From Bacteroidales bacterium UBA3843 (lineage in GTDB: Bacteria; Bacteroidota; Bacteroidia; Bacteroidales; Paludibacteraceae): a stretch of DNA of 64,000 nt. Under the pieces are notes generated by a model. The model was given only the letters and a program-made list of their open reading frames with translations. It did no database searches and was not told the DNA's origin. Numbering within the stretch: position 1 is the stretch's first letter; every line of letters begins with the position of its first letter. The translations under genes were made by a program, and so were the position numbers. Positions 48,151 to 57,854 of this stretch are shown piece after piece. Location of the stretch: contig DGHR01000003.1 of NCBI GenBank assembly GCA_002392745.1, forward strand, positions 279,008 to 343,007, read 5' to 3'.

Positions 48151-49335
48151 TCATATCTCAAGATTCATGACTTTTTCGATTACCGGTGCCATGTCATAAT
48201 ACTTATATTCGGCAAGGCGGCCTCCGAAGATGACATTCTGCTCTTGTGCGGCGAGTGCGCGATATTGCTCCGCCAACGCGTTGTTGCGCTCGTCATTCAC
48301 GGGATAGTATGGTTCCATACCGGGTTTGTATTCGGAAGAATACTCTTCGCTGATAACTGTCTTGGGGCAATCATATACCGCTTGTCCGAACATCTCAAAA
48401 TGTTTATGTTCGATTACGCGGGTATAGGGCTGCTCATGCGAGGTATAGTTAATAACCGCATTGCCTTGGTAGTTCGGCGTATCTTCCACACGTGTTTTGA
48501 ACGAAACCGTACGCCAGTCGAGACGACCCAAACGATAGTCGAAGTATTCGTCCAGAGGACCGGTATAGACAATCTTAAAGGCAAGCGCGTGAGCTGCTTG
48601 CACACGATTGTTGTTGAAAGTTGAAAGTTTAATGTTGAAAGACTCTAACAATGCATTAAAATCCTCACTGAAAAAGTCGCAATTGGTTTTCGTTTCCACT
48701 CCATCCAAAAGTTTCTCTATGAGAAGATTATAACCTCCAATGGGGATGCCTTGGTAAAGGTCGTTGAAATAATTGTTGTCAAAGACGAAACGCACCGGTA
48801 AGCGCTTGATGATAAATGCCGGAAGTTCTTTGCAATCCCTGCCCCATTGTTTTTCAGTGTACTCTTTGATGAGCTTGAAGAAGATATCCTTTCCGACCAA
48901 GCACAAAGCCTGCTCCTCCAGGTTCTGCGGTTCGCGACCATTGAGAGCGGCCAATGCTTCTGCACGTTGCTCATTGATACGAGCTTCTGCTTCAGCCGGT
49001 GTGTGCACATCCGGCCACATCCGGCAAAAAGTATTCATATTGAACGGCAGGTTGTACAACTCGCCATGGTAATTAGCGACCGGACAATTGGTATAACGGT
49101 TGAACGGAACGAGCGAGTTCACGAAATCCCACACCTCTTTGTTGGACGTATGGAAGATGTGTGCGCCATACTTGTGCACATTGATGCCCTCTGTCTTCTC
49201 ACAATAGACATTTCCTCCATTATGCGAGCGTTTGTCAATCACAAGACAACGTTTTCCGGCTTGCTTCGCACAGTAGGCGAAAGTGGCACCAAAGAGACCG
49301 GAACCTACTATCAGATAATCGTAATGAGCCATCAT
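48151..49335 (-). CDS. glf: UDP-galactopyranose mutase
   Basis: Converts UDP-galactopyranose to UDP-galactofuranose using FAD. The 394-aa protein has YDYLIVGSGLFGATFAYCAK, RSHNGGNVYCE, KYGAHIFHTSNKEVWDFVN, KEYTEKQWGRDCKELPAFII, and KIVYTGPLDEYFDYRLGRLD. A segment near residues 235-252 (SFNIKLSTFNNNRVQ) is longer than usual before the KIVYTGP motif and is encoded by gttgaaa heptamers at 48611-48641. The start overlaps the upstream GT2 stop. Galactofuranose is thus likely a component of the polysaccharide. Confidence 0.94.
   Translation of the reverse strand: MMAHYDYLIVGSGLFGATFAYCAKQAGKRCLVIDKRSHNGGNVYCEKTEGINVHKYGAHIFHTSNKEVWDFVNSLVPFNRYTNCPVANYHGELYNLPFNMNTFCRMWPDVHTPAEAEARINEQRAEALAALNGREPQNLEEQALCLVGKDIFFKLIKEYTEKQWGRDCKELPAFIIKRLPVRFVFDNNYFNDLYQGIPIGGYNLLIEKLLDGVETKTNCDFFSEDFNALLESFNIKLSTFNNNRVQAAHALAFKIVYTGPLDEYFDYRLGRLDWRTVSFKTRVEDTPNYQGNAVINYTSHEQPYTRVIEHKHFEMFGQAVYDCPKTVISEEYSSEYKPGMEPYYPVNDERNNALAEQYRALAAQEQNVIFGGRLAEYKYYDMAPVIEKVMNLEI
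48611..48641. repeat. Heptamer array inside glf
   Basis: Units gttgaaa, gttgaaa, gtttaat, gttgaaa on the plus strand. They encode SFNIKLSTFN in the mutase, with no in-frame stop. Confidence 0.8.
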
Positions 49336-50375
49336 TTTTTCATTTTTCGTTTCACAAATCGAACTGCGCGTTGAGCCAATCTGCGGGTTCGAAATATCGA
49401 GAGATAGAGCGCAAAAGGCAATGTCCGATAGAGTTTGACTATCTTATCAGGAACGATATCCGGATAATTCGTTCGGATAAATGTATCCCATGCCAGCAGC
49501 CGCGGTTGGGCGATAGAGGATGGGAATAAACTCAATTCCTGGTAATGCCATGTGGCTAATGACTGATAGTTCTCTTCAGTATAGGCATCACGCATGCCCC
49601 CCTTCGGCACAACATGTCGATATTGACGCAACCACTCAAATAAGCAACTGAGCACTTTTGTCACATCGTCCGCAGCACGCACTGCACGCACTTTCGGGTC
49701 AAAACTTTGTCCGGGACGGCCGATATAATAGCGATACACATTGAACGGCATGTACACAAAATCCTTGGCGATGGCAATAGGTATAGCCTGCAGCGCCACA
49801 TCATCGTACATCACATGCTCGCAATACAGCGGCAGATACTGTTGCATCATAGAGGTGCGATAGACGGTATCATGCGCATAGGTCATGTTGTAACCATGTC
49901 CGGTAGCCAACCAATCAAATTGATCCGCGTCATATATCTTGCCGGGAGTTAACTCAACATGGCGGTTGGTATCTTCGTAGCGGTCTGTCTCTGCATAGTA
50001 TTTCTGGCTATCCAGCATCACCATGTCGGTATCGCACGTCCGGAGAAAATCAATCAGTTTCGTCAGTTCGTCGGTCTCAAACCAGTCATCCGAATCGAGA
50101 TAGAAGAGGTACTTGCCGACGGCCAACTTGGTACCATGGTTCCACGCCCCGCCATGTCCGCGGTTCTCCTGGTCAATGACACGCACTATACCCGGATATT
50201 TCATTTCATACACCTTTGCCAGTACGGCAGAGTTGTCCGGTGTTCCATCATTGATGACAACAATATCGAGCAATTGCAACAGTTTCTCGTCCGGCACGAT
50301 GAGCGATGAGATACACTTGTCAATGTATTTCTCTACTTTATAAACCGGAATGACAATAGATAAGAGTTTGTTCAT
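49332..50375 (-). CDS. Glycosyltransferase family 2
   Basis: A 347-aa GT2 protein starting MNKLLSIVIPVYKVEKYIDK, with VVINDGTPDNSAVLAKVYEM, RGHGGAWNHGTKLAVGKYLF and the DXD-like YLDSDDWFE. A C-terminal helical segment is rich in Arg and Lys. It is a close relative in layout of the next gene upstream, with which it overlaps by 4 bp; the two may be a duplicated pair. It adds one sugar of the repeat unit. Confidence 0.88.
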   Translation of the reverse strand: MNKLLSIVIPVYKVEKYIDKCISSLIVPDEKLLQLLDIVVINDGTPDNSAVLAKVYEMKYPGIVRVIDQENRGHGGAWNHGTKLAVGKYLFYLDSDDWFETDELTKLIDFLRTCDTDMVMLDSQKYYAETDRYEDTNRHVELTPGKIYDADQFDWLATGHGYNMTYAHDTVYRTSMMQQYLPLYCEHVMYDDVALQAIPIAIAKDFVYMPFNVYRYYIGRPGQSFDPKVRAVRAADDVTKVLSCLFEWLRQYRHVVPKGGMRDAYTEENYQSLATWHYQELSLFPSSIAQPRLLAWDTFIRTNYPDIVPDKIVKLYRTLPFALYLSIFRTRRLAQRAVRFVKRKMKK

Positions 50376-51394
50376 AGTATGGTTCTCATTTTTATATACC
50401 ATCGGTATAACAGAATACTCATTGTATTTCGCGAATGATATCGTCGGTAACTATGTATAAATCGGAATGGAATGCGTTTGGATATCCTCATACCATCGGA
50501 CAATTTGTAAGACAGTGGATATTTCTCACGCATAATAGTATCAAAAGTTTCCAATGCATCCATTCCTAATGTCATACCTTCTTTTAGCAGGAAAGCGGAA
50601 TATACCAAATGAATACGTGTACGCAGACGCCATGTGAGATAATCCCTATGTGCTGTGTCAAGAGAGGGAGCGATTTCTTCATATTCCTGCATCATGGTGT
50701 CTGTACCTTTCATTTCATGGGAGAAATTTTTATAGAAGACTGCCGGGTCCATTGTCTGGCCTTCTCTGCCAATCATATACTTATACACCACTTCGTTAAA
50801 ATAACTGATTTTCCGAACAGTGGTCATCGGGAGAAATATCCACTCTTGATCCGTATAACTGATTCCCTCTGTTTGGTGATAATTAATATCGCGCAGGTTT
50901 CGTGTGCGATACGCCACCGCGTGCATCAGGAATAACTTATCCGTCTGCAAATCCGACAAAGACACCTTACTGCCAAAAGCATAGTGTATATGGTTCAACA
51001 CAACTCCATCGCCATTCACTTGGTCGAAATCCGATAATACCATATCTACATCCGTAGTAGAAAGAAACCGCAAATACTTCTCGAAGTTAGCGGTATCAAA
51101 CCAATCGTCCGCATCCAGTACTTTGATATATTTGCCCGTTGCCTCTTTCAAGCCACGATTGATGCAAGAGCCGTAGTTGCCATTCTCCTTGTCAATAACA
51201 CGGAAAGTATTGGGATACTTCACCTCATACCTATGCGCAATAGCAGACGAGGTGTCTTTGCTGCCGTCATTGATAACGAGCACTTCTAATTGCGCCATCA
51301 AAGTCTCATCGTTAAGGACGAGCGAGTCCAAACAACGCGGCAGATAATTCTGCATGTTATACGTTGGAATGATTATGGTTAAAAGTTTGTCCAT
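50372..51394 (-). CDS. Glycosyltransferase family 2
   Basis: A 340-aa GT2 protein: MDKLLTIIIPTYNMQNYLPR, LVINDGSKDTSSAIAHRYEV, NGNYGSCINRGLKEATGKYI, KVLDADDWFDTANFEKYLRF. It is similar along its length to the 49332-50375 protein (the same spacing of INDG, the G-x-G motif and DDWF). Coupled to it by an ATGA overlap. Confidence 0.88.
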   Translation of the reverse strand: MDKLLTIIIPTYNMQNYLPRCLDSLVLNDETLMAQLEVLVINDGSKDTSSAIAHRYEVKYPNTFRVIDKENGNYGSCINRGLKEATGKYIKVLDADDWFDTANFEKYLRFLSTTDVDMVLSDFDQVNGDGVVLNHIHYAFGSKVSLSDLQTDKLFLMHAVAYRTRNLRDINYHQTEGISYTDQEWIFLPMTTVRKISYFNEVVYKYMIGREGQTMDPAVFYKNFSHEMKGTDTMMQEYEEIAPSLDTAHRDYLTWRLRTRIHLVYSAFLLKEGMTLGMDALETFDTIMREKYPLSYKLSDGMRISKRIPFRFIHSYRRYHSRNTMSILLYRWYIKMRTIL

Positions 51395-51398
51395 ATGG

Positions 51399-52562
51399 CT
51401 ATTTTAAAAATATTTCTTGCACTATTAAATTAAATGATTCAACAGAATAGTATTGCTGTATTTTTAACAAGGCGCTTTTTGCTATTTCTTTATTCTTTTT
51501 TTCGTCCTGTAAGAGAGAAATCACATTATTCGCAAATTCTTCATCGCTTGTCGCAGATAGGAAATCCTCTCCATTTACGAATCCGGGATGCAGTCCTCGC
51601 AAGCCATTGGGAGTAGCTACGACAGAACGCCCCAAAGACATTGCTTCTACTAATTTCACGCTGGTTCCTGTTCCTCGATATAATGGAACTACGACACATT
51701 TACACTGTGCATAGGCATTCTTTAAGTCTTCTACAAAGCCATGTATATGAATGCCGCCGACTTTCTTACATTGTTCAATAAGTGAATCCTCTGTCATCTT
51801 TCCTACGACCTCCAATGTAGCGGTAGGTATTTTTTCCCGTACTAAAGGAAATACTTTTTCTACAAAATGGGTTAATCCTTCGATATTGGGTAAGTAACTA
51901 AACCATCCCACTACTAATATTTTGTCATCTTGCTTTGCGAAATCAACGAGCGGTAATGATTCCTCGAAAATAGAAGTGTTAGGCAAGAATGAAGCATTCG
52001 GATATGCTTTAGTTGGAGACGAATAGAAAATATGATGAACATTCCGGCAAATATACTTGGTTATCGAATCAATAGTATGCGCATACAGAAATGTATATAA
52101 TTTATTTCTGAATGAACGAACTTTGTCAATCGACATTAGAATAACATCTTTAGGATCATCATCCATGTCTATTATAAGCCTGTCTGCATACTTTAATAAT
52201 CCGCAATAACATGCATAATGAATATATCGCGTTACTATAAAATCATATTGCTTCTGCTTGACGATCTCATCAACAATCCTTTCTTTTTGTTTACATGTGG
52301 GGTATAATATCTCCGGAGATTTTATTTTAAATAGTTTCGTAAATTTTTCTATTCTCCCATTACTCTCTATAGATTCATATACCTCATCAGAGAACAAGAC
52401 ATCCACGTTTTCTATATTAGACGTAGTTTTTCCGGCAAATGATATTACATCTACATGTCCAAATCTTGCCAATGCTTTTATTAAACGCATTGAACGCTGA
52501 GATGCTCCACAATTAGACTGAGCAAAGATTGGGAAAAAGTTATTTACAAATAGGATATTCAT
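51399..52562 (-). CDS. Glycosyltransferase family 4 (GT-B)
   Basis: A 387-aa protein with NILFVNNFFPIFAQSNCGAS, an IDMDDDPKDVI segment, ILVVGWFSYLPNIEGLTHFV, HGFVEDLKNAYAQCKCVVVP and the donor motif GTGTSVKLVEAMSLGRSVVA. Typical of cluster-specific GT4 enzymes. The gene is more A+T-rich than those before 50 kb. Confidence 0.87.
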   Translation of the reverse strand: MNILFVNNFFPIFAQSNCGASQRSMRLIKALARFGHVDVISFAGKTTSNIENVDVLFSDEVYESIESNGRIEKFTKLFKIKSPEILYPTCKQKERIVDEIVKQKQYDFIVTRYIHYACYCGLLKYADRLIIDMDDDPKDVILMSIDKVRSFRNKLYTFLYAHTIDSITKYICRNVHHIFYSSPTKAYPNASFLPNTSIFEESLPLVDFAKQDDKILVVGWFSYLPNIEGLTHFVEKVFPLVREKIPTATLEVVGKMTEDSLIEQCKKVGGIHIHGFVEDLKNAYAQCKCVVVPLYRGTGTSVKLVEAMSLGRSVVATPNGLRGLHPGFVNGEDFLSATSDEEFANNVISLLQDEKKNKEIAKSALLKIQQYYSVESFNLIVQEIFLK

Positions 52563-52568
52563 ATCATC

Positions 52569-53645
52569 CTAATTTTGAAGAATCTGACAATAATAATCAT
52601 ATTGTTTTTGGGCAATAACGTTGGTTGACAATTGTTCATATACTTTTGCATGAATTGCCAGCTTTTTCTGAGGATTTGGAGATAGGAGTATCTTTTCAAT
52701 TATTTGTGGAAGGTTCGCGATATCCTCCACATTAAATACATATCCACCATATTCTTTTAAAAAAGAACCTACATTTCCGATATCAGGTCCACATACTGGC
52801 TTGTTAAACAATAGAGGCATCACTGCATTTCCTGAATTCAAAATTTTTAGTCGTTGAACAAATGCCATATCACAGGCAGCGTAATAGTACGGCAAGTCTT
52901 CATCTGATATAGGTACCCATGTTTTGCCTGTTAAATGTATTCTACGAACATACCGATAGTATAAATAATGAAAATAGCTTTTGGAAACAAATGGGAATTC
53001 TTTCTTTAAAGATGTACGCACTCCTGCAAATGCAGGTGCTATAAACTCCACATCTTTGTGCTTTAATTTTTTTGACAAATACAATATTACATCACGTTCT
53101 TCTTGAGCTCTGAATGCGCCCATACACAAAATATACTTTTTGCTTGGAGATAAACCAAGTTTTTTACGGGCAACTTCATAAGTCGGTCTTATGGTATAAA
53201 CCTCATCATATATATGATGAGGTAAAATATAGTGATTGCTTTGAGGAAATGTTTCCATAAAGAGATGTTGACTATATTCTCCGAGATGAAAAATAGCATT
53301 AGAATACTTATATACCATTGTTATAGCATCTGCAAAAGAAGCCCCTTGTGTATAATGAGGACACAAATCATGACATGTAGAAACAATTTTGTTCCCGTGA
53401 TCTTTAATCTTCTTCAGTTGTACTGAGAAATCCTCAAGGGAATGATGATGCGCATCACAGTCTAAAAAAGCCGCTGGCCAATGGAAATGAATAATATCAT
53501 ATTCTAATATCTTTTCACTCCAAAATATATCTTCACCCCAAGCAAAAGTTATATCAGGATGATTTTTTTCTATACTCTCCTTTAAAGTATATATATATGG
53601 ATTGCCAGCATCATATATATCTTTATGTACTATAAATACTTTCAT
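52569..53645 (-). CDS. Glycosyltransferase, GT-B type
   Basis: A 358-aa protein starting MKVFIVHKDIYDAGNPYIYT, with DIIHFHWPAAFLDCD and STCHDLCPHYTQGASFADAI. The C-terminal domain has YILCMGAFRAQEERDVILYL, and NSGNAVMPLLFNKPVCGPDI replaces the usual E-x-x-P motif region. GT4-like but diverged. The A+T-rich sequence suggests acquisition from elsewhere. Confidence 0.75.
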   Translation of the reverse strand: MKVFIVHKDIYDAGNPYIYTLKESIEKNHPDITFAWGEDIFWSEKILEYDIIHFHWPAAFLDCDAHHHSLEDFSVQLKKIKDHGNKIVSTCHDLCPHYTQGASFADAITMVYKYSNAIFHLGEYSQHLFMETFPQSNHYILPHHIYDEVYTIRPTYEVARKKLGLSPSKKYILCMGAFRAQEERDVILYLSKKLKHKDVEFIAPAFAGVRTSLKKEFPFVSKSYFHYLYYRYVRRIHLTGKTWVPISDEDLPYYYAACDMAFVQRLKILNSGNAVMPLLFNKPVCGPDIGNVGSFLKEYGGYVFNVEDIANLPQIIEKILLSPNPQKKLAIHAKVYEQLSTNVIAQKQYDYYCQILQN

Positions 53646-53669
53646 TTTTTTTAAAATTAATATTATAAT

Positions 53670-54917
53670 TTATGCATTTGCAAGTACATTCATCATTCTA
53701 CTCATTCCCTCCGAATACCTCATATATTGTCGTTCAGAGAATAGACGACATTTCTCCTTGTCAAAAGTAATAATTTTCTCTATTACATTCTCAGGAGAAG
53801 GAATACTTTCTGTATTCTTAAGAGAACACCAATTACTATCTAATCCCGCCTCATGCACAATATGATATATCTTGCTTTGCTCTTTTTGAAACTCAATTGG
53901 ACGCGGATACAATATCTTTTGTTTACTATTTCCGCATCCGTATTCATCGAAAGAAAAACAAGGAGTAGAATTGTGCAATGCGACTACAATCGGATGCATT
54001 CTTTCCCCTACGTAACCATACGCATGCTTTATCAAAGCATACCAATCAATTGGCGAAAGAGGAGGTGGTATAATTTTTTCAATTCCTGCATTTCTAACTC
54101 CTTCCGGCATAGTGAGAGCAACTGGAAGTAATCCTTTGCTTCTAATGCAAGATGAAAGAGCATTAATATATTCATCAGAGCATACATATGTTCTAAAACT
54201 TAGCAAGACATAATCTTGTTTTATGCCGAATTTTTTCTGAATCTCGTCTTTTGTAGGAATAATATCTTTAATGTTATGATTAAAGGCAAAAACAGGATCT
54301 GGGTAAATAGTTATATCTTTCTCTCCCATAACGCTTTCAACCATTAACTGCGTCCTCGTATCACGAACTGTTATCGCATTAAAATTGCCCATACAAGATT
54401 TCATGAACCGCTTTTCATAGGGCGTCATTTTTTCGAAGAAGGTATTTTGGGCCGACACAGCATATACCGTAGCTGGAATTCTATGATTCAGTTTAGAAAG
54501 GAAACCACCGAAGAATGGATTTCTGTGCAATTTCTCCACACAAGGAACCTTCTCAAATACTAACCCTGGTCTATATTTACCCATTTTTAGATACCAACGG
54601 CATCTCAATGGTATATACTTAAAAAGAGCATCACTCCCCAATAGAATAGCATCTAATTCTAATCTTTCGATTTCTTCAACTAATTCTTTCTCATTTCGAC
54701 ACATATTACTCAAGGGAAAATAAGATTTTGTAAACTTATCATGCTCCTTCAATTGTTCGGCAGGTAAGCCACAATAAATATTTTCTAAATCTTGTGGATA
54801 CCAATTTAACACTACCGGTTCATGCCCTGCATTACGCAAGTAACAAACCGTAGATAATGTTTGCAACTGTGCTCCAAAATTTGGGACACAATGATATGTC
54901 AATATACCTATTTTCAT
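53670..54917 (-). CDS. Polysaccharide pyruvyl transferase family protein
   Basis: A 415-aa protein starting MKIGILTYHCVPNFGAQLQT. It has AILLGSDALFKYIPLRCRWY, YAVSAQNTFFEKM, ITVRDTRTQLMVESVMGEKD, YPDPVFAFN and YGYVGERMHPIVVALHNSTP, all landmarks of the WcaK/CsaB-like family. Members add pyruvate ketals from phosphoenolpyruvate to sugars. Its neighbour carries an FrhB domain, a common pairing in Bacteroidales exopolysaccharide clusters. Overlaps the next gene by 4 bp. Confidence 0.88.
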   Translation of the reverse strand: MKIGILTYHCVPNFGAQLQTLSTVCYLRNAGHEPVVLNWYPQDLENIYCGLPAEQLKEHDKFTKSYFPLSNMCRNEKELVEEIERLELDAILLGSDALFKYIPLRCRWYLKMGKYRPGLVFEKVPCVEKLHRNPFFGGFLSKLNHRIPATVYAVSAQNTFFEKMTPYEKRFMKSCMGNFNAITVRDTRTQLMVESVMGEKDITIYPDPVFAFNHNIKDIIPTKDEIQKKFGIKQDYVLLSFRTYVCSDEYINALSSCIRSKGLLPVALTMPEGVRNAGIEKIIPPPLSPIDWYALIKHAYGYVGERMHPIVVALHNSTPCFSFDEYGCGNSKQKILYPRPIEFQKEQSKIYHIVHEAGLDSNWCSLKNTESIPSPENVIEKIITFDKEKCRLFSERQYMRYSEGMSRMMNVLANA

Positions 54918-56719
54918 GAAAAATGTTCTTTAGATGTTTCAGCATTATAGCCGTATTGATATTCTTTTTCTTCTCGATAACCTATAATTTTTGCAGGAAT
55001 GCCTGCGACAATCGCATATGGAGGCACATCTTTTGTTACAACTGCATTGGAAGCAACTACAGCCCCTTTACCAATCTTAATATTCGGCAATATAATGGAC
55101 CTACTGCATACCCATGCATATTCTTCAATCTCTACAGGTCCACCCTTCGTACAAAAATTAATATCATTATAATCATGATTCATCGTCCATATAATAGCCT
55201 CATAGCCTATTACAGCATTCTTTCGAATCGTAAGACCATTTCTACCATCCAATAGTACTTTTGGTCCGATAGATACTCCATCTTCCAAAACAATTCCTTT
55301 TGGATTGCGTATGTGGAACCCTGCATAAAGACGTACGTTTTTTGACATCGTCATCCCTAATTTCTTCAATTTTCGATTACGGAATCGGATACTAGGAAAG
55401 TTGCATAACCAACTATTTATGTACCACCATTCAAATCCTGGTTTCATTTCATGGAAATATCTTTTTACCTTTTTCCACTGCTCCCATAAGAGAATCTTCT
55501 TCACCATTTTTTTGATTCTCTTTTTCTTTTCTTTCTTTTCATTCTCCATATAATGTAGCCATAAATTTTCGTTCATAATTTCATTAACCACTTCTTCATA
55601 TTTTCCGGTTCCGATATTTCCATATATAATACTCCGTTCATTAGGAATTTCTCTATCAGTCGGTAAAAGAGCAGCTTGTTTAAACGCGATTTGATGTGCA
55701 ACTTGATGTGCATCCAATTTCCCCTTTATCGTTCTAAAGAATTCTTCCCCCTTGGGGGTATTGACGACAACCAAAGAACGCCCATTCTGTAGTTCCCACT
55801 CCGACATTGGATTTGAATCTATATTCCAAGGATCACCCACAGTGATATCGCCATACCTTTTTTCGTTACGGAATACGCATTTATAACAACTTGGACGAGC
55901 ATTATATATCTTTCCATGTTCATTATAAGCGTAACATGCATAAGTAGGTGAGAATCTACCCAAACACTCTATATGCTGTTTTTTAGTACCATCTTCGTAG
56001 TCAAAATTGATAATACCTCCGGCGATATATGGATACTTTCTCTTGCTACGGAATCTAAAGTTCTTGATTATGCCTTTACCTAATTTAGAACGCCAATAAG
56101 CAATTTCCTCAACTAACAACTTATAACTATATACTCCATGACAAATTAGATCGACAGTATAGAGTTTCTCATAATCTTTTCTCAAATACGCTTTTAAACC
56201 CGCAATTTGACATGGTGTTCCTATATACAATACTCGCTCGTCTTCGGTCAATAATTGCTTTACTTTCTTAAAACTATCCAACAAATCACTTTGGATATAT
56301 TTGCTATTTCGAATCTTATCAAGATCTTTGATTGTGCGAATCTCAATATGATATGCTTTCCATTTCGTCTCGTCGAGCCAGCAGCCAAAGGCCACTCCTC
56401 CTTGCCGTATTATCTCTTCGGCAAGCATAGTACACACACCTATCGTTGCACTATTCTTATAGTATTGCAACTGCTTAGTATTACAAAGGTAACAATTTTG
56501 AGAGCCCCTATTAACATTGGAGACATCATGATTCATTGGACAAATCTTTTCACACAAACCGCACTCTACACATTTGTCCACATCAACATGCGGATACAGG
56601 AAACCTTCTTGGTCTTCCTTCATTTGAATGGCACCTTTCGAGCAAATATTGGCACATGCAGAGCATCCAGAACAAAACTGGGGATTATCGACTTCAATAT
56701 GTCTCGGTTGTTTACTCAT
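54914..56719 (-). CDS. FrhB-like iron-sulfur protein fused to a hexapeptide acetyltransferase
   Basis: A 601-aa protein that joins two proteins usually encoded apart. Residues 1-80 hold two 4Fe-4S ferredoxin motifs (CSGCSACANICSKGAI and CVECGLCEKICPMN). Residues about 80-400 are an F420-hydrogenase beta-subunit (FrhB) domain with IGTPCQIAGLKAYL and CYKCVFRNEKRYGDITVGDP. After a lysine-rich linker (KKEKKKRIKKMVKK), residues about 480-590 are a left-handed beta-helix acetyltransferase (NHDYNDINF; AIVAGIPAKIIGY). FrhB proteins in glycan clusters are thought to carry out redox steps on sugars. Start at 56719 fits directly after the epimerase stop. Confidence 0.85.
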   Translation of the reverse strand: MSKQPRHIEVDNPQFCSGCSACANICSKGAIQMKEDQEGFLYPHVDVDKCVECGLCEKICPMNHDVSNVNRGSQNCYLCNTKQLQYYKNSATIGVCTMLAEEIIRQGGVAFGCWLDETKWKAYHIEIRTIKDLDKIRNSKYIQSDLLDSFKKVKQLLTEDERVLYIGTPCQIAGLKAYLRKDYEKLYTVDLICHGVYSYKLLVEEIAYWRSKLGKGIIKNFRFRSKRKYPYIAGGIINFDYEDGTKKQHIECLGRFSPTYACYAYNEHGKIYNARPSCYKCVFRNEKRYGDITVGDPWNIDSNPMSEWELQNGRSLVVVNTPKGEEFFRTIKGKLDAHQVAHQIAFKQAALLPTDREIPNERSIIYGNIGTGKYEEVVNEIMNENLWLHYMENEKKEKKKRIKKMVKKILLWEQWKKVKRYFHEMKPGFEWWYINSWLCNFPSIRFRNRKLKKLGMTMSKNVRLYAGFHIRNPKGIVLEDGVSIGPKVLLDGRNGLTIRKNAVIGYEAIIWTMNHDYNDINFCTKGGPVEIEEYAWVCSRSIILPNIKIGKGAVVASNAVVTKDVPPYAIVAGIPAKIIGYREEKEYQYGYNAETSKEHFS

Positions 56720-56720
56720 A

Positions 56721-57854
56721 TTACCTTTTATGCAACAAGGAAATGATTTTTTGAGCCTTTCTAATGCATTTGAATAAGACAAGAAAGAATTTGTTTCCGC
56801 CTACTCTGTAGTACGTCATCTTATCATTAAGTGAAGCATTCCCTATATAATCTATAAAATGCACCGTTTTCACATCCTTTGACTTTGCCACCTTATCACA
56901 CTGTGCGTCCCATTCATAATCCATTCCTTGCTGATAATTAGAATTGACATATGCTTCTACGACTCGTTTCAACCCTTCTTCCAAAGGAATTTGCGGGCTA
57001 AAAGTAGGACAAATTGTTTTGATTTTTTTATTACTGCATACATAATTGAACGATCTGCCCAGAATGTCATCTTGCCTGCTTGGCACCATTTCTGCGTATA
57101 CTTTTGCGGTAACATCCACTATCTTATACTCAACCCCGATAATAGATGCTACTACATCTAACACTTGTTTAAATGAAGGACATTCATCTCCACAAACATT
57201 ATATGCCTCATTGTATGCCTCCTTGACTCCCAGTAATCCAACTACACCTCTAGCAAAATCCTCCGCACGCATCATATTACACCTATATTTTCCTCCGTTC
57301 AATGCAATAATTGGTTTCCCAGCTTTTATCCGTGCCACAAGTGTCCCGTGTTTCCCATAGGTTGGCATAATATCATATGGAATTCGAGTATCATCATACG
57401 TTATCCCCGGGCGAACAATCGTGTAGTTGCAGTTGGACAATGCTGCTATCTTCATTAAAAGTTCTTCGCATTCCCATTTTTCAACACTATATGGCCACTG
57501 AGATTGCACCTTAGGAGCATCCTCATCAAAAAGCATATCTAGCGACGAATTATACACCATCGTTGTGGATATAAAGACATATTGCTTTGTATAATTCGAG
57601 TAATGCTCAAAACTCTTTTGCAATTCCTCTTTGTGGCGTACCAAGAAATCTACTACCGCATCAAAGTATAAGCCTTTAAGTTTTTCTTCTAGGCGTTCGT
57701 AATCATCTTTATCAGAGACAATCGTATGTGCGCCCTCCACAGAAACATGCTTACCTCTATTGATACATGTGACATCCATACCTTGCCTTATGGCTTCTGA
57801 TGCGACAGCCCCACTTAACAGGCCAGTTCCCCCTATGATAAGAACTTTTCTCAT
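56721..57854 (-). CDS. NAD-dependent epimerase/dehydratase (extended SDR)
   Basis: A 377-aa protein starting MRKVLIIGGTGLLSGAVASE, a Rossmann motif GGTGLLSG. The catalytic YSVEK appears as WPYSVEKWECEELL, with FISTTMVYNSS before it and TIVRPGITYDDTRIP after it. It most likely makes a modified nucleotide sugar for the cluster; the exact sugar is not readable. Overlaps the acetyltransferase gene by 4 bp. Confidence 0.87.
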   Translation of the reverse strand: MRKVLIIGGTGLLSGAVASEAIRQGMDVTCINRGKHVSVEGAHTIVSDKDDYERLEEKLKGLYFDAVVDFLVRHKEELQKSFEHYSNYTKQYVFISTTMVYNSSLDMLFDEDAPKVQSQWPYSVEKWECEELLMKIAALSNCNYTIVRPGITYDDTRIPYDIMPTYGKHGTLVARIKAGKPIIALNGGKYRCNMMRAEDFARGVVGLLGVKEAYNEAYNVCGDECPSFKQVLDVVASIIGVEYKIVDVTAKVYAEMVPSRQDDILGRSFNYVCSNKKIKTICPTFSPQIPLEEGLKRVVEAYVNSNYQQGMDYEWDAQCDKVAKSKDVKTVHFIDYIGNASLNDKMTYYRVGGNKFFLVLFKCIRKAQKIISLLHKR

